DNA from: a virus
Length of the DNA: 30,776 nt
Virus record (IMG/VR): IMGVR_UViG_3300007344_000145
Span: 1-30,776 of that record
Direction: 5' to 3' (one strand)
Shown: in pieces, positions 15,078 to 24,062 of the stretch
How positions within the stretch are numbered: position 1 is the stretch's first letter
Layout of the letters: every line of letters starts with the position of its first letter
Notes under the pieces: model-generated
What the model saw: the letters and a program-made list of their open reading frames with translations, nothing else
Told to the model about the DNA's origin: nothing
Databases searched by the model: none
Program-made: the position numbers and the translations under genes

Positions 15078-15671
15078 ATGCCGTTAGTTTCAGATATAGC
15101 AGGTGTAATATTCGGAACGGATAATATTCAAGTTATAGGTTTAGAAAGTGTTGACTTATGGTATGCAGAAGAACACGAAATAAGTGTCGATATCACTAGG
15201 TATCCGGTCGAGGATGGTAGCACAATATCAGATAATGCTTATAGAAAACCATATAAAATAAAATTAAGCGGAATGATAACGAATATTCAAGAATTAACGA
15301 TAGATGTTAATTTTTTGTTTGGCTCAACAGGCATCGTAACAACGCAAAAACCAAAAACAGGTTGGGCGTTATTAGATCAATTTGCAAATGAAAGAGAAAG
15401 ATTTCAAGTAATAACAACTGTTAAGACTTATGAAAATATGCTAATAACAGGCGTTAAAACACGAATTGATTATGAAACTGGAACAAACTTAATCTTTGAT
15501 CTATCATTTGAAGAAGTAAAGCTCGTAGATACAGCGCAAGACACATTTTCGCCAATCAATGTACAAGGCGATAATAACCCAGCAATAAATTCAACAGATA
15601 TTGTAAATGGTGGTACTAAAAATACTTCGAGCACATCAATATCTTTATTAAATAGTTTCATTGGTGGATAA
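15078..15671 (+). CDS. Dit-like baseplate protein
   Basis: The 197-aa protein begins MPLVSDIAGVIFGTDNIQVI and carries DITRYPVEDGSTISDNAYRKPYKI, the signature of the Dit-like N-terminal domain in simple contractile baseplates, followed by LSGMITN and a C-terminal LIFDLSFEEVKLV. Dit-like rings sit at the tube tip under the tape measure. It begins 3 nt after the tape-measure stop. No LysM or peptidase domain is present. Confidence 0.85.
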   Translation: MPLVSDIAGVIFGTDNIQVIGLESVDLWYAEEHEISVDITRYPVEDGSTISDNAYRKPYKIKLSGMITNIQELTIDVNFLFGSTGIVTTQKPKTGWALLDQFANERERFQVITTVKTYENMLITGVKTRIDYETGTNLIFDLSFEEVKLVDTAQDTFSPINVQGDNNPAINSTDIVNGGTKNTSSTSISLLNSFIGG

Positions 15672-15672
15672 C

Positions 15673-16017
15673 ATGCAACAAATATTTTTATCGTCAGATG
15701 CGAATCAAATTTTTAAAGTAACTTTAGGCGGTCAATCAATCACAATATTAATGAGGTTTCAAACAGTTTCCGAAAGTTGGTTCATTAGCCTTTATAATAC
15801 TGTTGATAACACACCATACGTGATTAATAGAAGATTAACGCCGAATTATTTAGTTTTTGGCAATATGTTTACTGATTTTGTAGGAGACATCATAGCTGGG
15901 TCAGTTTCAGAGACCTTTGAAAATATTGGCCGAAATGATTTTAACAATGTTTTTGGTTTGTATTATTTGTCATCTTCAGAAAAAGAATATTATTTGGGGT
16001 TGCAAAATGGCAGCTAG
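15673..16017 (+). CDS. Baseplate plug-like protein (Pam3 gp18-like)
   Basis: A 114-aa beta-rich protein with the short domain pattern of the baseplate plug family first defined in cyanophage Pam3: QIFLSSDANQIFKVTLGGQ, MRFQTVSESWFISLY, then NRRLTPNYLVFGNMF and a final NNVFGLYYLSSSEKEY. It would seal or shape the tube end beside the hub. The in-frame TTG at 15661 lies in the previous gene; ATG at 15673 has GGTGG 5 nt upstream and is preferred. It overlaps the hub gene by 11 bp. Assignment is by pattern recognition and neighbours. Confidence 0.75.
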   Translation: MQQIFLSSDANQIFKVTLGGQSITILMRFQTVSESWFISLYNTVDNTPYVINRRLTPNYLVFGNMFTDFVGDIIAGSVSETFENIGRNDFNNVFGLYYLSSSEKEYYLGLQNGS

Positions 16018-16930
16018 ATACTATAAAAGAAATGCTCAAGTTATTGTAAGTGAGAATTTATCTGCAGTACCTTCAAATATTAGGGCAACTTCTGCTCAAG
16101 GCATTTTAATACCAAAAGATTTTGCTGGTGATCAATTAAAAATTAATTTTACATTAACAAAAAACCAATCAAGTGAATTGCCAAGCCATAATTCAATTTC
16201 AATATGGAATTTAAAAGGTGATACACAATCTTTCATAAAAAATAGAAATTTATATGTTCAGCTTTTAGCGGGTTATGATGGTGAAGTATCAAATATTTAT
16301 GTTGGTCAAATTGATAAAGTTCAGATATCAAAAAAAGGCGTTGATACAATAACTAAAATGTACGTTACTAATTTACCAAATTTAGTGAATAACGCATATT
16401 TTAATAAAACTTATGCAGGATTAATCTCAACCAGACAAATAGTTACTGATGCTATTGGATTAACTGGTTTAGTTTCTCAATATTCAAATTTAATTCCTGC
16501 AAGCGCTCAGCAGTTTAATTTTAGTTTTAGCGGTACAGTAAGCGATTTATTTAAATTACTTTTACCACCATTAGGTATAAATTATTTTATAGATGGAGAT
16601 AAAATTAAATTTTCATTGACTGGCCAGCCAAATGAAGAGCAAGCATTTACGATTGATAGTTCAGTTGGTTTAGTTAATATACCTGTTAAAACTGAAAAAG
16701 GTGTTAACATAACAACTTTGCTAAATACTGGAATAGTATTAAGTGATTATGTTTTGGTTGATTTAGAAACAACAACGTTAACCACAACAGGCAGAACAAC
16801 GAATATTTTAAACCAAGAATTAAATGGTTTGTACAAAGTGATAAGCATTGTTTATGAAGGTGATACCATTGAGGGTGAATTCGTGACAAAACTAGAATGC
16901 GTTTCAATTTCGGAGACTGGTAGTGAGTAA
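16007..16930 (+). CDS. Baseplate hub protein
   Basis: The 307-aa protein is laid out like gp27-type hubs: MAARYYKRNAQVIVSE start, a first barrel domain (RNLYVQLLAGYDGEVSNIYVG), a middle domain with TRQIVTDAIG and SGTVSDLFKLLLPPLG, and a second barrel toward the C-terminus ending in LNGLYKVISIVYEGDTIEGEF. Hubs form a trimer that adapts the tube to the spike. ATG 16007 has GGGG 8 nt upstream; a longer frame back to 15917 only reads through the neighbour. The next gene's GTG overlaps its stop. Confidence 0.82.
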   Translation: MAARYYKRNAQVIVSENLSAVPSNIRATSAQGILIPKDFAGDQLKINFTLTKNQSSELPSHNSISIWNLKGDTQSFIKNRNLYVQLLAGYDGEVSNIYVGQIDKVQISKKGVDTITKMYVTNLPNLVNNAYFNKTYAGLISTRQIVTDAIGLTGLVSQYSNLIPASAQQFNFSFSGTVSDLFKLLLPPLGINYFIDGDKIKFSLTGQPNEEQAFTIDSSVGLVNIPVKTEKGVNITTLLNTGIVLSDYVLVDLETTTLTTTGRTTNILNQELNGLYKVISIVYEGDTIEGEFVTKLECVSISETGSE

Positions 16931-17696
16931 TTTAAATAATGAAATTGAGTATCAAACTTTCGGTCAAGCATTAGAGTTTGTTTTCACTCAGCAATTCAAG
17001 AAATTATATACTTGTTTACCTGGGATTGTTCAAAGTTATGACCAAACAACTAAACGCGCACAAGTTTTACCTGCAATTGAAAGAACATTCACCACAGGTG
17101 GGTCGCAAGCATTACCAGTTTTGGTTGATGTTCCTGTCGTATTTCCAAGTGGTGGCGGGTTTACTGTTACTATGCCAATGAAAAAAGGCGACGGTGTTTT
17201 ATTGATATTTTCTCAAAGGGGAATCACTAATTTTAAAAAAACATTTACGCAAGCGTTACCTGATTCAGATTCACTTTTAAGTTTAAAAGACTCCATTGCA
17301 ATAGCAGGTTTTGGAGCATTAAATATAACTCCATCATCATCTAGCGGAGCAACTATGCAAAGTGAAGATGGTAACAATGCTATAATTGTAGAAACAGGCA
17401 AAGTAGAAATAAAAAAAGGTTCAAATACATTAACTGTTGATGATTCTCAAATGCAAGCAAACATTAGTGGTGCTACATTAACCTTAAATGCGTCATCATT
17501 AATAAGCAGTGTTCCAGTATTTGCACCAAGTTATAGTGGTTTAAGTGGAAGTTCTGCGAACATGGTAAGTGGTATTGATATGAATGGTCAAAATATTGAA
17601 AATGCTGGTTCAATAACAACTACGTTAGGCGTTGATTTAAGCACACATATTCATACTGGGGACAGCGGTGGAGATACAGGAATTCCGAAGAATTAA
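16923..17696 (+). CDS. Tail spike (central puncturing) protein, Gp138-type N-terminus
   Basis: The 257-aa protein starts with an OB-fold domain of the Gp138/gpV type (LPGIVQSYDQTTKRAQVLPAI; VDVPVVFPSGGGF; KKGDGVLLIFSQRG), continues into a repetitive beta-helix-like region (about 130-235) and ends with H242-I-H244 TGDSGGDTG. Paired histidines of this kind bind iron at the spike apex in P2 gpV and relatives. It pierces the outer membrane on sheath contraction. GTG at 16923 overlaps the hub stop by 8 bp. Confidence 0.87.
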   Translation: MSNLNNEIEYQTFGQALEFVFTQQFKKLYTCLPGIVQSYDQTTKRAQVLPAIERTFTTGGSQALPVLVDVPVVFPSGGGFTVTMPMKKGDGVLLIFSQRGITNFKKTFTQALPDSDSLLSLKDSIAIAGFGALNITPSSSSGATMQSEDGNNAIIVETGKVEIKKGSNTLTVDDSQMQANISGATLTLNASSLISSVPVFAPSYSGLSGSSANMVSGIDMNGQNIENAGSITTTLGVDLSTHIHTGDSGGDTGIPKN

Positions 17697-17707
17697 GGAT
17701 TGTAAAT

Positions 17708-18070
17708 ATGTCTATGACAACATTTGGTGGCAATGAAAACAATGATCTCTATATAGATACAAGTGGTAATTTAGTTCTAATTTATGATATTGAAGCATTG
17801 GCAGATAAATTAAATCAAAGATTAAAATTATTTTATGCAGAATGGTTTTTAGCAACCAATCGTGGAGTTCCATATTTTGATAATGTATTTGGAGCTAACA
17901 AAAATAAAGATATTGTGGCAAGCATATTTACAAACGAGATTTTAAAAGAATCTGATGTTACATCCGTAATTAATGTTAGCTATGGGTTAAATAGTAATAC
18001 TAGAAAATTTTCATATAGTGCTACAATAAATAGTGTATATGGTTCAACGGAGTTTACATTTAATGGCTGA
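17708..18070 (+). CDS. Baseplate wedge protein, gp25/W-like
   Basis: The 120-aa protein shows the small-wedge pattern: NDLYIDTSGNLVLIYDIEALADKLNQRLKLFYAEWFLATNRGVPYFDNVFG, then a central helix and a C-terminal beta pair. gp25-like proteins nucleate sheath assembly at the baseplate. AAGGAT precedes the ATG by about 9 nt. It overlaps the gpJ-like gene by 8 bp, the usual W-J pairing in contractile systems. Confidence 0.85.
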   Translation: MSMTTFGGNENNDLYIDTSGNLVLIYDIEALADKLNQRLKLFYAEWFLATNRGVPYFDNVFGANKNKDIVASIFTNEILKESDVTSVINVSYGLNSNTRKFSYSATINSVYGSTEFTFNG

Positions 18071-19256
18071 AATAAATAATAATGGTATTGAATCAACACA
18101 ACTAAGTGAGTATGTTGCAGATATTAATGAAATATTTACTAAAGTTTTTGGTGATTCATTTAATACAGACCCAGAGACTAGACAAGGTCAATTAATTGGA
18201 TTTTTAGCACAAGCATTAGAAACATCAGATAATTCTATAATTGATATGTTTAATGCAACAGTTATTTATACAGCAGTAGGATTACAAATTGACTATTTAG
18301 CATCAAATTTAGATATATTCAGAAAGGCTGCTATAAATACTGAAGTAAATGTTGTTTTAACTGGGGTTAATGGAACAATCATACCTGCTGGCACATTAGC
18401 TGAAGATACTTCAGGAAATAAATTTACATTAAAAGAAGAAGTCACAATATCATCTGGAACAGCAAATGGCATTATGGTTGCACAAGATGAAGGTGAAATT
18501 ACTGTTTTAGCTGGAACATTAACTAAAATTATTGATGTAATAGCAGGATGGGAAACAATCAATAATCCAACAGATGGTATAACAGGTACGCCAACAGAAA
18601 CAGACACACAGTTTAGAAATAGATATTTAGATAGTGTAAAAACAAATTCTATAAGTCAGATTGGTTCAATAAAAGCAAATCTATTAGAAATTGAAGATGT
18701 TCAAGATGCAATAGTTGTTCAAAATGATGAAGATGATCCAGTTGTAATTGATAATGTAAGTATTAATGGTCATACAATTGCTTGTGTGCTATTTGGTGGT
18801 TCTGATCAAGATATTATTGATGCAATTGGAATTAAAAAGCCTGTTGGCGTTCCAACACAAGGTAATATTAGTGGGTTTTATACAGATTCATCATATTACA
18901 CAAATCTTGCTATTAATTTTTATAGAGCATCACAAGTAGATATAGAAATTGAATTAAATATAACAACTAATAGCAATTTTCCAAGTGATGGTATAAATCA
19001 GATTAAACAAAATATAGTAGATTATTTTAATGGAACTTTTGAAGTTTCACCTGGATATCAAACAGGTGGATATGGTATTGCAGATGATGTAATTTACTCA
19101 AGATTATATACTCCAATAAACCAAGTAATAGGTCATGAAGTTAATTCATATTTACTTGGTAGACTTGGTGATACATTAGTTGCAGCAGATACAATTATAG
19201 ATTTGACTGAAATTGCTACAATAGATTCAACTAATATTAATATTACGGTGACATAA
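18063..19256 (+). CDS. Baseplate wedge protein J
   Basis: The 397-aa protein matches the baseplate J family: an N-terminal helix (YVADINEIFTKVFGDSFNTDPETRQGQLIGFLAQAL), the segment YTAVGLQIDYLASNLDIFRK, a beta domain (PAGTLAEDTSGNKF), then GTPTETDTQFRNRYLDSVKTNSISQIGSIKANLLEIEDVQDAIVVQ. It forms the wedge arms. ATG 18063 has GGAG 10-11 nt upstream; a frame extending to 18033 adds only sequence from the W-like overlap. Its stop shares a base with the next start. Confidence 0.92.
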   Translation: MAEINNNGIESTQLSEYVADINEIFTKVFGDSFNTDPETRQGQLIGFLAQALETSDNSIIDMFNATVIYTAVGLQIDYLASNLDIFRKAAINTEVNVVLTGVNGTIIPAGTLAEDTSGNKFTLKEEVTISSGTANGIMVAQDEGEITVLAGTLTKIIDVIAGWETINNPTDGITGTPTETDTQFRNRYLDSVKTNSISQIGSIKANLLEIEDVQDAIVVQNDEDDPVVIDNVSINGHTIACVLFGGSDQDIIDAIGIKKPVGVPTQGNISGFYTDSSYYTNLAINFYRASQVDIEIELNITTNSNFPSDGINQIKQNIVDYFNGTFEVSPGYQTGGYGIADDVIYSRLYTPINQVIGHEVNSYLLGRLGDTLVAADTIIDLTEIATIDSTNINITVT

Positions 19257-19903
19257 TGGCTTGTCAAGATATAACAAATAATATTGATTTAATCATTACT
19301 CAATATGAATACTCACCAAACTTAATTGGTGTTATTAATGGTTTCAATAATTTAATACAACAAAAACAATTAGATATTCTATGTGAATTTGAAAAAGGAA
19401 TATCAATTGATAATGCATTTGGTTGGTTATTAGATAGAATTGGTTGGAATCATGGATACCCAAGACCAGCATTGCCAACTGGAGATTTTGAGTATTTTGG
19501 TTTTGATCTTAATGGAACTAATTTTGATCAAGCACCGTTTTATTATGGTGAAGATCAACCTTTAATTCCTGCTGGTGATTCATTATATAAACAATTATTA
19601 AAAGCATGGATTGATGGATTATTCTTTGATGGAAGCGTTTATCAAACTAATAAAATATTAACCGAAGCATTTGGCAAAGGATATATAGTTGACCATGAAA
19701 ATTTAAAAGTTACAGTCGTTATCTACGACACACCATATTATACAATTTCAGCTATAATACAAACAGGTATTTTACCTAAAGTAGCTGGAGTTAAATATTA
19801 TGGTTATCAATACCCACAAAGCTCAAGAAAATATTTTGGTTTTGCGGGTCAAAGTAATGCAACAAATTTTTATAATGCTTCTTTTGTGCCAACATTATAT
19901 TAA
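19256..19903 (+). CDS. DUF2612 baseplate/tail fibre network protein
   Basis: A 215-aa protein matching DUF2612: the N-terminal LDILCEFEKGISIDNAFGWLLDRIGWNHGYPRP, then FEYFGFDLNGTNFDQAPF, LIPAGDSLYKQLLKAW, and KILTEAFGKGYIVDHENLKVTVVIYDTP. In contractile tails it occupies the position of P2 gpI, the link between J-type wedges and fibres. A repeated Y/F-FGF pattern (EYFGFD; KYFGFAGQ) is visible. The fibre gene follows 15 bp later with AAGGATG between. Function is inferred from family and order. Confidence 0.85.
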   Translation: MACQDITNNIDLIITQYEYSPNLIGVINGFNNLIQQKQLDILCEFEKGISIDNAFGWLLDRIGWNHGYPRPALPTGDFEYFGFDLNGTNFDQAPFYYGEDQPLIPAGDSLYKQLLKAWIDGLFFDGSVYQTNKILTEAFGKGYIVDHENLKVTVVIYDTPYYTISAIIQTGILPKVAGVKYYGYQYPQSSRKYFGFAGQSNATNFYNASFVPTLY

Positions 19904-19917
19904 AAGGATGCTAGTGA

Positions 19918-21495
19918 ATGACTAGAACTACAAACAGTATAGTTTTATTTGATGATGTATGGGCAGCTGATGGAGATACCACAAGCCCACCATTCGACCC
20001 TAGAATCGGTTGGGATTCAACTTATTCACAAGTTGGAGGAAATACAGTATCTAGAACTTTAGTAAACGGGGAGTTCAATAAATTTTCAGCTTTAGGATAT
20101 GACGTTAATAGATTTGGTTCAAATCTATATTGGGATGCAACGATCATATATGAAATTGGTGCAACTGTTTTAGGAAGTGATAACGCAAGATACATAGCAG
20201 TAACCCAGAATTCAAATAATGATCCAACTTTAGATGGTGGTACAAATTGGACACCTTTGAAAATAACTTTTGCTCATGATGCAAATGTTACTATTTCACA
20301 GAATGCATTGACAAATACTGTTACCATTGGATTTGTATCAAATTTAAGCGATAAAGCAAATTCTGATTTATCAAACGTTTCTATTGGTGATTTTTCTGCA
20401 AAAATAGCAAATGGACGGTATACTTATACGCACATTGTTGGGTCACGCGTTCAGATAAATTCATATGAGATATTAACTGATTCAAATATTACGTTTAGTG
20501 CAAGTACTTTGAATAAGCAAATGACTTTCGGCACGTCAGAAAATTTATCACAATTAAAAAATAATTACACTGGAGCGTCTGAGCCTTCACCTACAGTAGC
20601 AGGACAATTCTGGAATAATACAAGTTATAAAACTTTATATATTAGAAATAATGCTAATACTGATTGGGTTGCTGTTGGCAATGCTGACTCTTATTCAAAT
20701 GTTGTTGCCTCTGGTACTAAAAATATCAACAACATTGACAGCAGTAGATTATATATATTGGATAATTCTGGAACATCAAACCCAGTAACCTTGCAATTGC
20801 CTGCGAATACGTCTGTTGATGATGATTTTAGAATGGACTTTGTATCAAGTGGTAATTCTGACATTACAATTTTGGCTTTTTCTGGTGAGTCATTTTATAG
20901 AGATGATTCGTTAGTAACTACATATACTTTGAGTAACCAAGAAAATAATGTTTTTTCACTAATTAAAAATTCTTCAGATAATAATTTTTATTTAATTGGT
21001 GCTGAAAAATCTCTTGATGATAATTTAAGTAATATTACTAATGAAGGTCTTAAAGTTATTTTAGATTTCATGTGCCCAGTTGGTGCAAAATGGACAACTT
21101 ATTCCAATAATACACCGCCATTAAATGGCATATTAGGAGTAACATGGGAATTAATTGGCGCTGGAAATGCATCGGTTACCGCAGCCCCTGGAAATGGTGG
21201 AGTAGCATCAGGAACTAAAACACTAAATTCAAGTTTAGGTGGAACTTTCACGACTGAATCTCATGTATTACGTGAATCAGAACTGCCACCCCATAGACAT
21301 TTATCTGGAGCTAGATTCGATCCTGATCCTGGTGGTGTTCTTATATATGGTGCTGGTCCAAGTTTTGGAACTGCTGCAAGGATGGACGTTACTGGCAAAA
21401 ATGCTTATTCAAGTACGGTTGGAAGTGGTGCAGGCCATTCACATAATTTAGACATCAAAACAATAACAGAAATATCATATAAAAGGTTATCATAA
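19918..21495 (+). CDS. Tail fibre protein 1 with collar-like C-terminus
   Basis: The 525-aa protein has an N-terminal attachment domain (residues 1-120; FDDVWAADGDTTSPPFDPRIGW) shared with the next gene, a repetitive beta middle with Asn/Ser-rich stretches, and a C-terminal (about 380-525) collar-type domain: CPVGAKWTTYSNNTPPLNG, GVTWELIGAG, LPPHRHLSGA and GAGHSHNLDIKTITEISYKR. This last part resembles short-fibre receptor-binding domains whose His residues can bind metal. It would bind a host surface structure. AAGGATG lies before the ATG. The end joins the next start. Confidence 0.82.
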   Translation: MTRTTNSIVLFDDVWAADGDTTSPPFDPRIGWDSTYSQVGGNTVSRTLVNGEFNKFSALGYDVNRFGSNLYWDATIIYEIGATVLGSDNARYIAVTQNSNNDPTLDGGTNWTPLKITFAHDANVTISQNALTNTVTIGFVSNLSDKANSDLSNVSIGDFSAKIANGRYTYTHIVGSRVQINSYEILTDSNITFSASTLNKQMTFGTSENLSQLKNNYTGASEPSPTVAGQFWNNTSYKTLYIRNNANTDWVAVGNADSYSNVVASGTKNINNIDSSRLYILDNSGTSNPVTLQLPANTSVDDDFRMDFVSSGNSDITILAFSGESFYRDDSLVTTYTLSNQENNVFSLIKNSSDNNFYLIGAEKSLDDNLSNITNEGLKVILDFMCPVGAKWTTYSNNTPPLNGILGVTWELIGAGNASVTAAPGNGGVASGTKTLNSSLGGTFTTESHVLRESELPPHRHLSGARFDPDPGGVLIYGAGPSFGTAARMDVTGKNAYSSTVGSGAGHSHNLDIKTITEISYKRLS

Positions 21496-22448
21496 TGGCT
21501 AGAGATAGTGATTCAATTTTTTTAAGTACCGATATTTGGGCATTAACTGGCGATAGAAGTGCACCAGCATTCCCACTGAATACAGGTTGGGGTATTCAAT
21601 ATGAACAAGACCCAGCTGTCAGCGGAGTTCAAATTGAGCGTGAGAATGTTAATAATGAATTTTATAGATTGAGTTTATTAGCTAATCTAACAACAACCTA
21701 TGGCGGAGGATTAGAATGGGATTCAACAATACCATACGTTCAGGGGGCGACCGTAGTTGGGAGCAATGGCTCACCATATTTTGCAAAACAAGCAAATTCA
21801 AATCAAGACCCAGTATTAGATGTAATTGGAACATATTGGGAAGATTTATCTACTGTTGATGGAAATGCTATAGCATTAAATACCCAATTTAGAGAAACTG
21901 AAGGCGTTGTTAAAGTAAATGACGGGAATAGCATTAAACCTGCTGTTTCTATGACAACTACATCTGCAGGAGTACCAACAGCTGAACAAGAGTTTAATTA
22001 TGTTTCTCCACTAGGAATAAGTTCAGCTCCAACAACACATTATCCAATATCTGAAACTGATAAAGATGAAACTTCAAGCTATGATTTTGTTAATGATACA
22101 TTTTTAGAATTTAGATCATTGGGATGTACAAATACATTCAGATTCACATTTAATTGGAATAAGCCAGGTGCATTAAATTCAAAATTTATAATAAATATAA
22201 GATTATATAACCCACTTAGTTCATTTACATTAGGATACGCTAATTATATTTCAGAGGAAACAAGTTCAGGAGTATTTAGTTGTTTATTCTCAACAATTGC
22301 AGATACCGCAAGCTTGCCTTCTCCTTTAGGTTCTGGGAATGGTTATAAGTTAGTTGTATCAATTGTTGGAGATAATGGTTCAGAATGTGATATTAGCTTA
22401 GATAATTTTGTAAGATTTAATACACCTAATTCATATATAGCACCATAA
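21495..22448 (+). CDS. Tail fibre protein 2, paralogue of fibre 1
   Basis: The 317-aa protein repeats the N-terminal domain of the previous gene (STDIWALTGDRSAPAFPLNTGW; LEWDSTIPYVQGATVVGSNG; KQANSNQDPVLD) with about 40% identity by eye. Its C-terminal domain is unrelated: a beta-rich region from residue 180 (FNYVSPLGISSAPTTHYPIS) ending VRFNTPNSYIAP. The shared N-terminus would dock both proteins on the same baseplate site, giving the phage two different tips. Its ATG overlaps the previous stop. No chaperone motif was seen. Confidence 0.75.
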   Translation: MARDSDSIFLSTDIWALTGDRSAPAFPLNTGWGIQYEQDPAVSGVQIERENVNNEFYRLSLLANLTTTYGGGLEWDSTIPYVQGATVVGSNGSPYFAKQANSNQDPVLDVIGTYWEDLSTVDGNAIALNTQFRETEGVVKVNDGNSIKPAVSMTTTSAGVPTAEQEFNYVSPLGISSAPTTHYPISETDKDETSSYDFVNDTFLEFRSLGCTNTFRFTFNWNKPGALNSKFIINIRLYNPLSSFTLGYANYISEETSSGVFSCLFSTIADTASLPSPLGSGNGYKLVVSIVGDNGSECDISLDNFVRFNTPNSYIAP

Positions 22449-22457
22449 GGGGATAAT

Positions 22458-22937
22458 ATGCCAATAATTTTAAATAATACAATATTTTTAAATAATATTG
22501 ATACTAATGAAAAACTATTTTCAAGAATATATAGTTTTGGTACTGATCCAGTGTTGCCAACTGCTCAACAAACAGATACAAAAGCTATTGGTTTTTCTTC
22601 ATTTCTTAATAATGGATTATTACCTATTCCTGGAAATGGAGAAATAATAATCACAAAACCTGGGTGGTATCAAGCTACATTTATGCTTTCTAATCATGAT
22701 TTCGATGGTGATTGGATTATAACCTTATACAAAAATAATGTTGCAGTACCTAATGCTAGTGGTACATATCAAATAGCTGGAAAAGATGCAGGTGGAAATA
22801 TATATGCAGATTTAATTCCTGTTAATTTAAATGACGGTGATATATTATCTATTTATTATAGGTCAACAGTAACTGATGTTTTAGATTGGCAATCTCGTCC
22901 ATCTGTATCAGCATTTTTTGATGTAAGAGAAATTTGA
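22458..22937 (+). CDS. C1q/TNF-like small fibre-associated protein
   Basis: The 159-aa protein has a jelly-roll pattern: IPGNGEIIITKPGWYQATFMLSN, then DGDWIITLYKNNVAV, then VNLNDGDILSIYYRS, and a last strand SVSAFFDVREI. This layout is that of C1q/TNF-like trimeric beta modules used as phage receptor-binding tips. AGGGG precedes the ATG by 7-8 nt. It is a separate protein rather than a fibre domain, so it may cap one of the two fibres. The fold call is from pattern alone. Confidence 0.6.
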   Translation: MPIILNNTIFLNNIDTNEKLFSRIYSFGTDPVLPTAQQTDTKAIGFSSFLNNGLLPIPGNGEIIITKPGWYQATFMLSNHDFDGDWIITLYKNNVAVPNASGTYQIAGKDAGGNIYADLIPVNLNDGDILSIYYRSTVTDVLDWQSRPSVSAFFDVREI

Positions 22938-22969
22938 AGGAAATTAAGAATTTAATTTAAGGATTCAAT

Positions 22970-23230
22970 ATGACAAATTTAATTAAAATAACAGGTGATT
23001 GGTTAAACTTAACTTCAGATCAATCTTTAGTTAATGGAGCTTCATATACTGTTCAGAATTTAGGTTCATATCAAGTGTTTTTATATGAATCTTCTTCATT
23101 ACCATCAAGCACAGATGATGGTTTAGTATTGAATCAAATTGATTCAGCTTTATTAAAACAAGGTACTGATAATATATACATAAGAAGTTCTAGAGATTCT
23201 GGTAGAATTGTTTTAAATGTAGCAAATTAA
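22970..23230 (+). CDS. Small fibre-associated beta protein
   Basis: An 86-aa protein with alternating hydrophobic residues (SYTVQNLGSYQVFLYESSSLPSS; TDNIYIRSSRDSGRIVLNVAN), suggesting a single beta domain. Short proteins of this character are found next to fibre genes in many phages, and some are head- or tail-fibre tips. The ATG follows AAGGATT by 6 nt. It is the last gene of the tail-fibre group; the lysis-type genes start 37 bp later. I do not recognise a characterised family. Confidence 0.6.
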   Translation: MTNLIKITGDWLNLTSDQSLVNGASYTVQNLGSYQVFLYESSSLPSSTDDGLVLNQIDSALLKQGTDNIYIRSSRDSGRIVLNVAN

Positions 23231-23267
23231 CATTTAATTCTTAAAATATTTTTGGTATATAAATATA

Positions 23268-23768
23268 ATGGATAATTCAGAAATATATAACTTTTTAAAA
23301 ATAGTGTGCGATGTAATAATGATGTCTTTAATAAAAACTTTAATAGTCAAGTCAAGCAAAGAAAGCAAATTCCAAAGAATTGTGTTTTTATTGTGTTGCT
23401 CATTTTTAATAATTTTAAATATTATGGGAATATATAGAAATTCATATACACTATGGGAATATAAAGACAATATGAGCTATTTTTGGCTTGGTTCAGATAT
23501 ATTACAGCTAATATATTGTGTTGTTGTGTTTGTGATCGTTTGGTTCAATGATAAATTAAATAAATGTAGTTCATTATTTTTAATAGGATTGTCATTTATT
23601 TTCTTTTCACTAAATCTATATAATTTCTTAGTTAATTTTTCATGGTATCCATATGAGCCATTTACAGTGTTTATATTTTGGTTCTGTAATAATTTAATGA
23701 TGATTTTATTTAGTGTAGCAGTTATGTATATTTTATTTTCTAAAAGAATTTTAAGTTTTTATAGGTAA
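23268..23768 (+). CDS. Four-helix integral membrane protein (holin candidate)
   Basis: The 166-aa protein has four strong membrane segments at about residues 38-56, 74-93, 100-122 and 132-157, with short loops and a basic end (SKRILSFYR). It stands 3 nt before the i-spanin gene, so a lysis role (holin or anti-holin) is possible, though 166 aa with four helices is longer than most holins. Superinfection exclusion is an alternative. No clear ribosome site precedes the ATG; upstream sequence is AT-only apart from TTTTGG. The family is not recognised. Confidence 0.55.
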   Translation: MDNSEIYNFLKIVCDVIMMSLIKTLIVKSSKESKFQRIVFLLCCSFLIILNIMGIYRNSYTLWEYKDNMSYFWLGSDILQLIYCVVVFVIVWFNDKLNKCSSLFLIGLSFIFFSLNLYNFLVNFSWYPYEPFTVFIFWFCNNLMMILFSVAVMYILFSKRILSFYR

Positions 23769-23771
23769 ATT

Positions 23772-24062
23772 ATGACTGAATTCTTTTCTAATATAAAAGA
23801 TGGCTTCATGAAAAAATCTATTTATATTATTATTCTATTAATAATAGGGATATTTACATATTTCATTGCCTATAATGGTGGCAAAAATGATGGTAGATAT
23901 GATTGCATAGCGCGCGAACGAGCAGCCTCAATAGAGCTCGAAAAAACAATGCTAACATATAAAAATAGGCTAGATTATGACTATTCTAATAAAATTTCAG
24001 AAATTAGGGATAAGTGTCGTTATTCTATTGGAAATTCTCTTGATTGCAGGTTGTACCAGTGA
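23772..24062 (+). CDS. Rz: Inner-membrane spanin (Rz-like)
   Basis: The 96-aa protein has an N-terminal membrane helix (about residues 17-35: IYIIILLIIGIFTYFIAYNG) and a charged alpha-helical periplasmic part with Cys residues, as in i-spanins, which link inner and outer membrane and fuse them at the end of lysis. It is shorter than lambda Rz (153 aa). The o-spanin gene overlaps its last 86 bp in another frame, the classic embedded layout. AGGT lies before the ATG. Confidence 0.75.
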   Translation: MTEFFSNIKDGFMKKSIYIIILLIIGIFTYFIAYNGGKNDGRYDCIARERAASIELEKTMLTYKNRLDYDYSNKISEIRDKCRYSIGNSLDCRLYQ

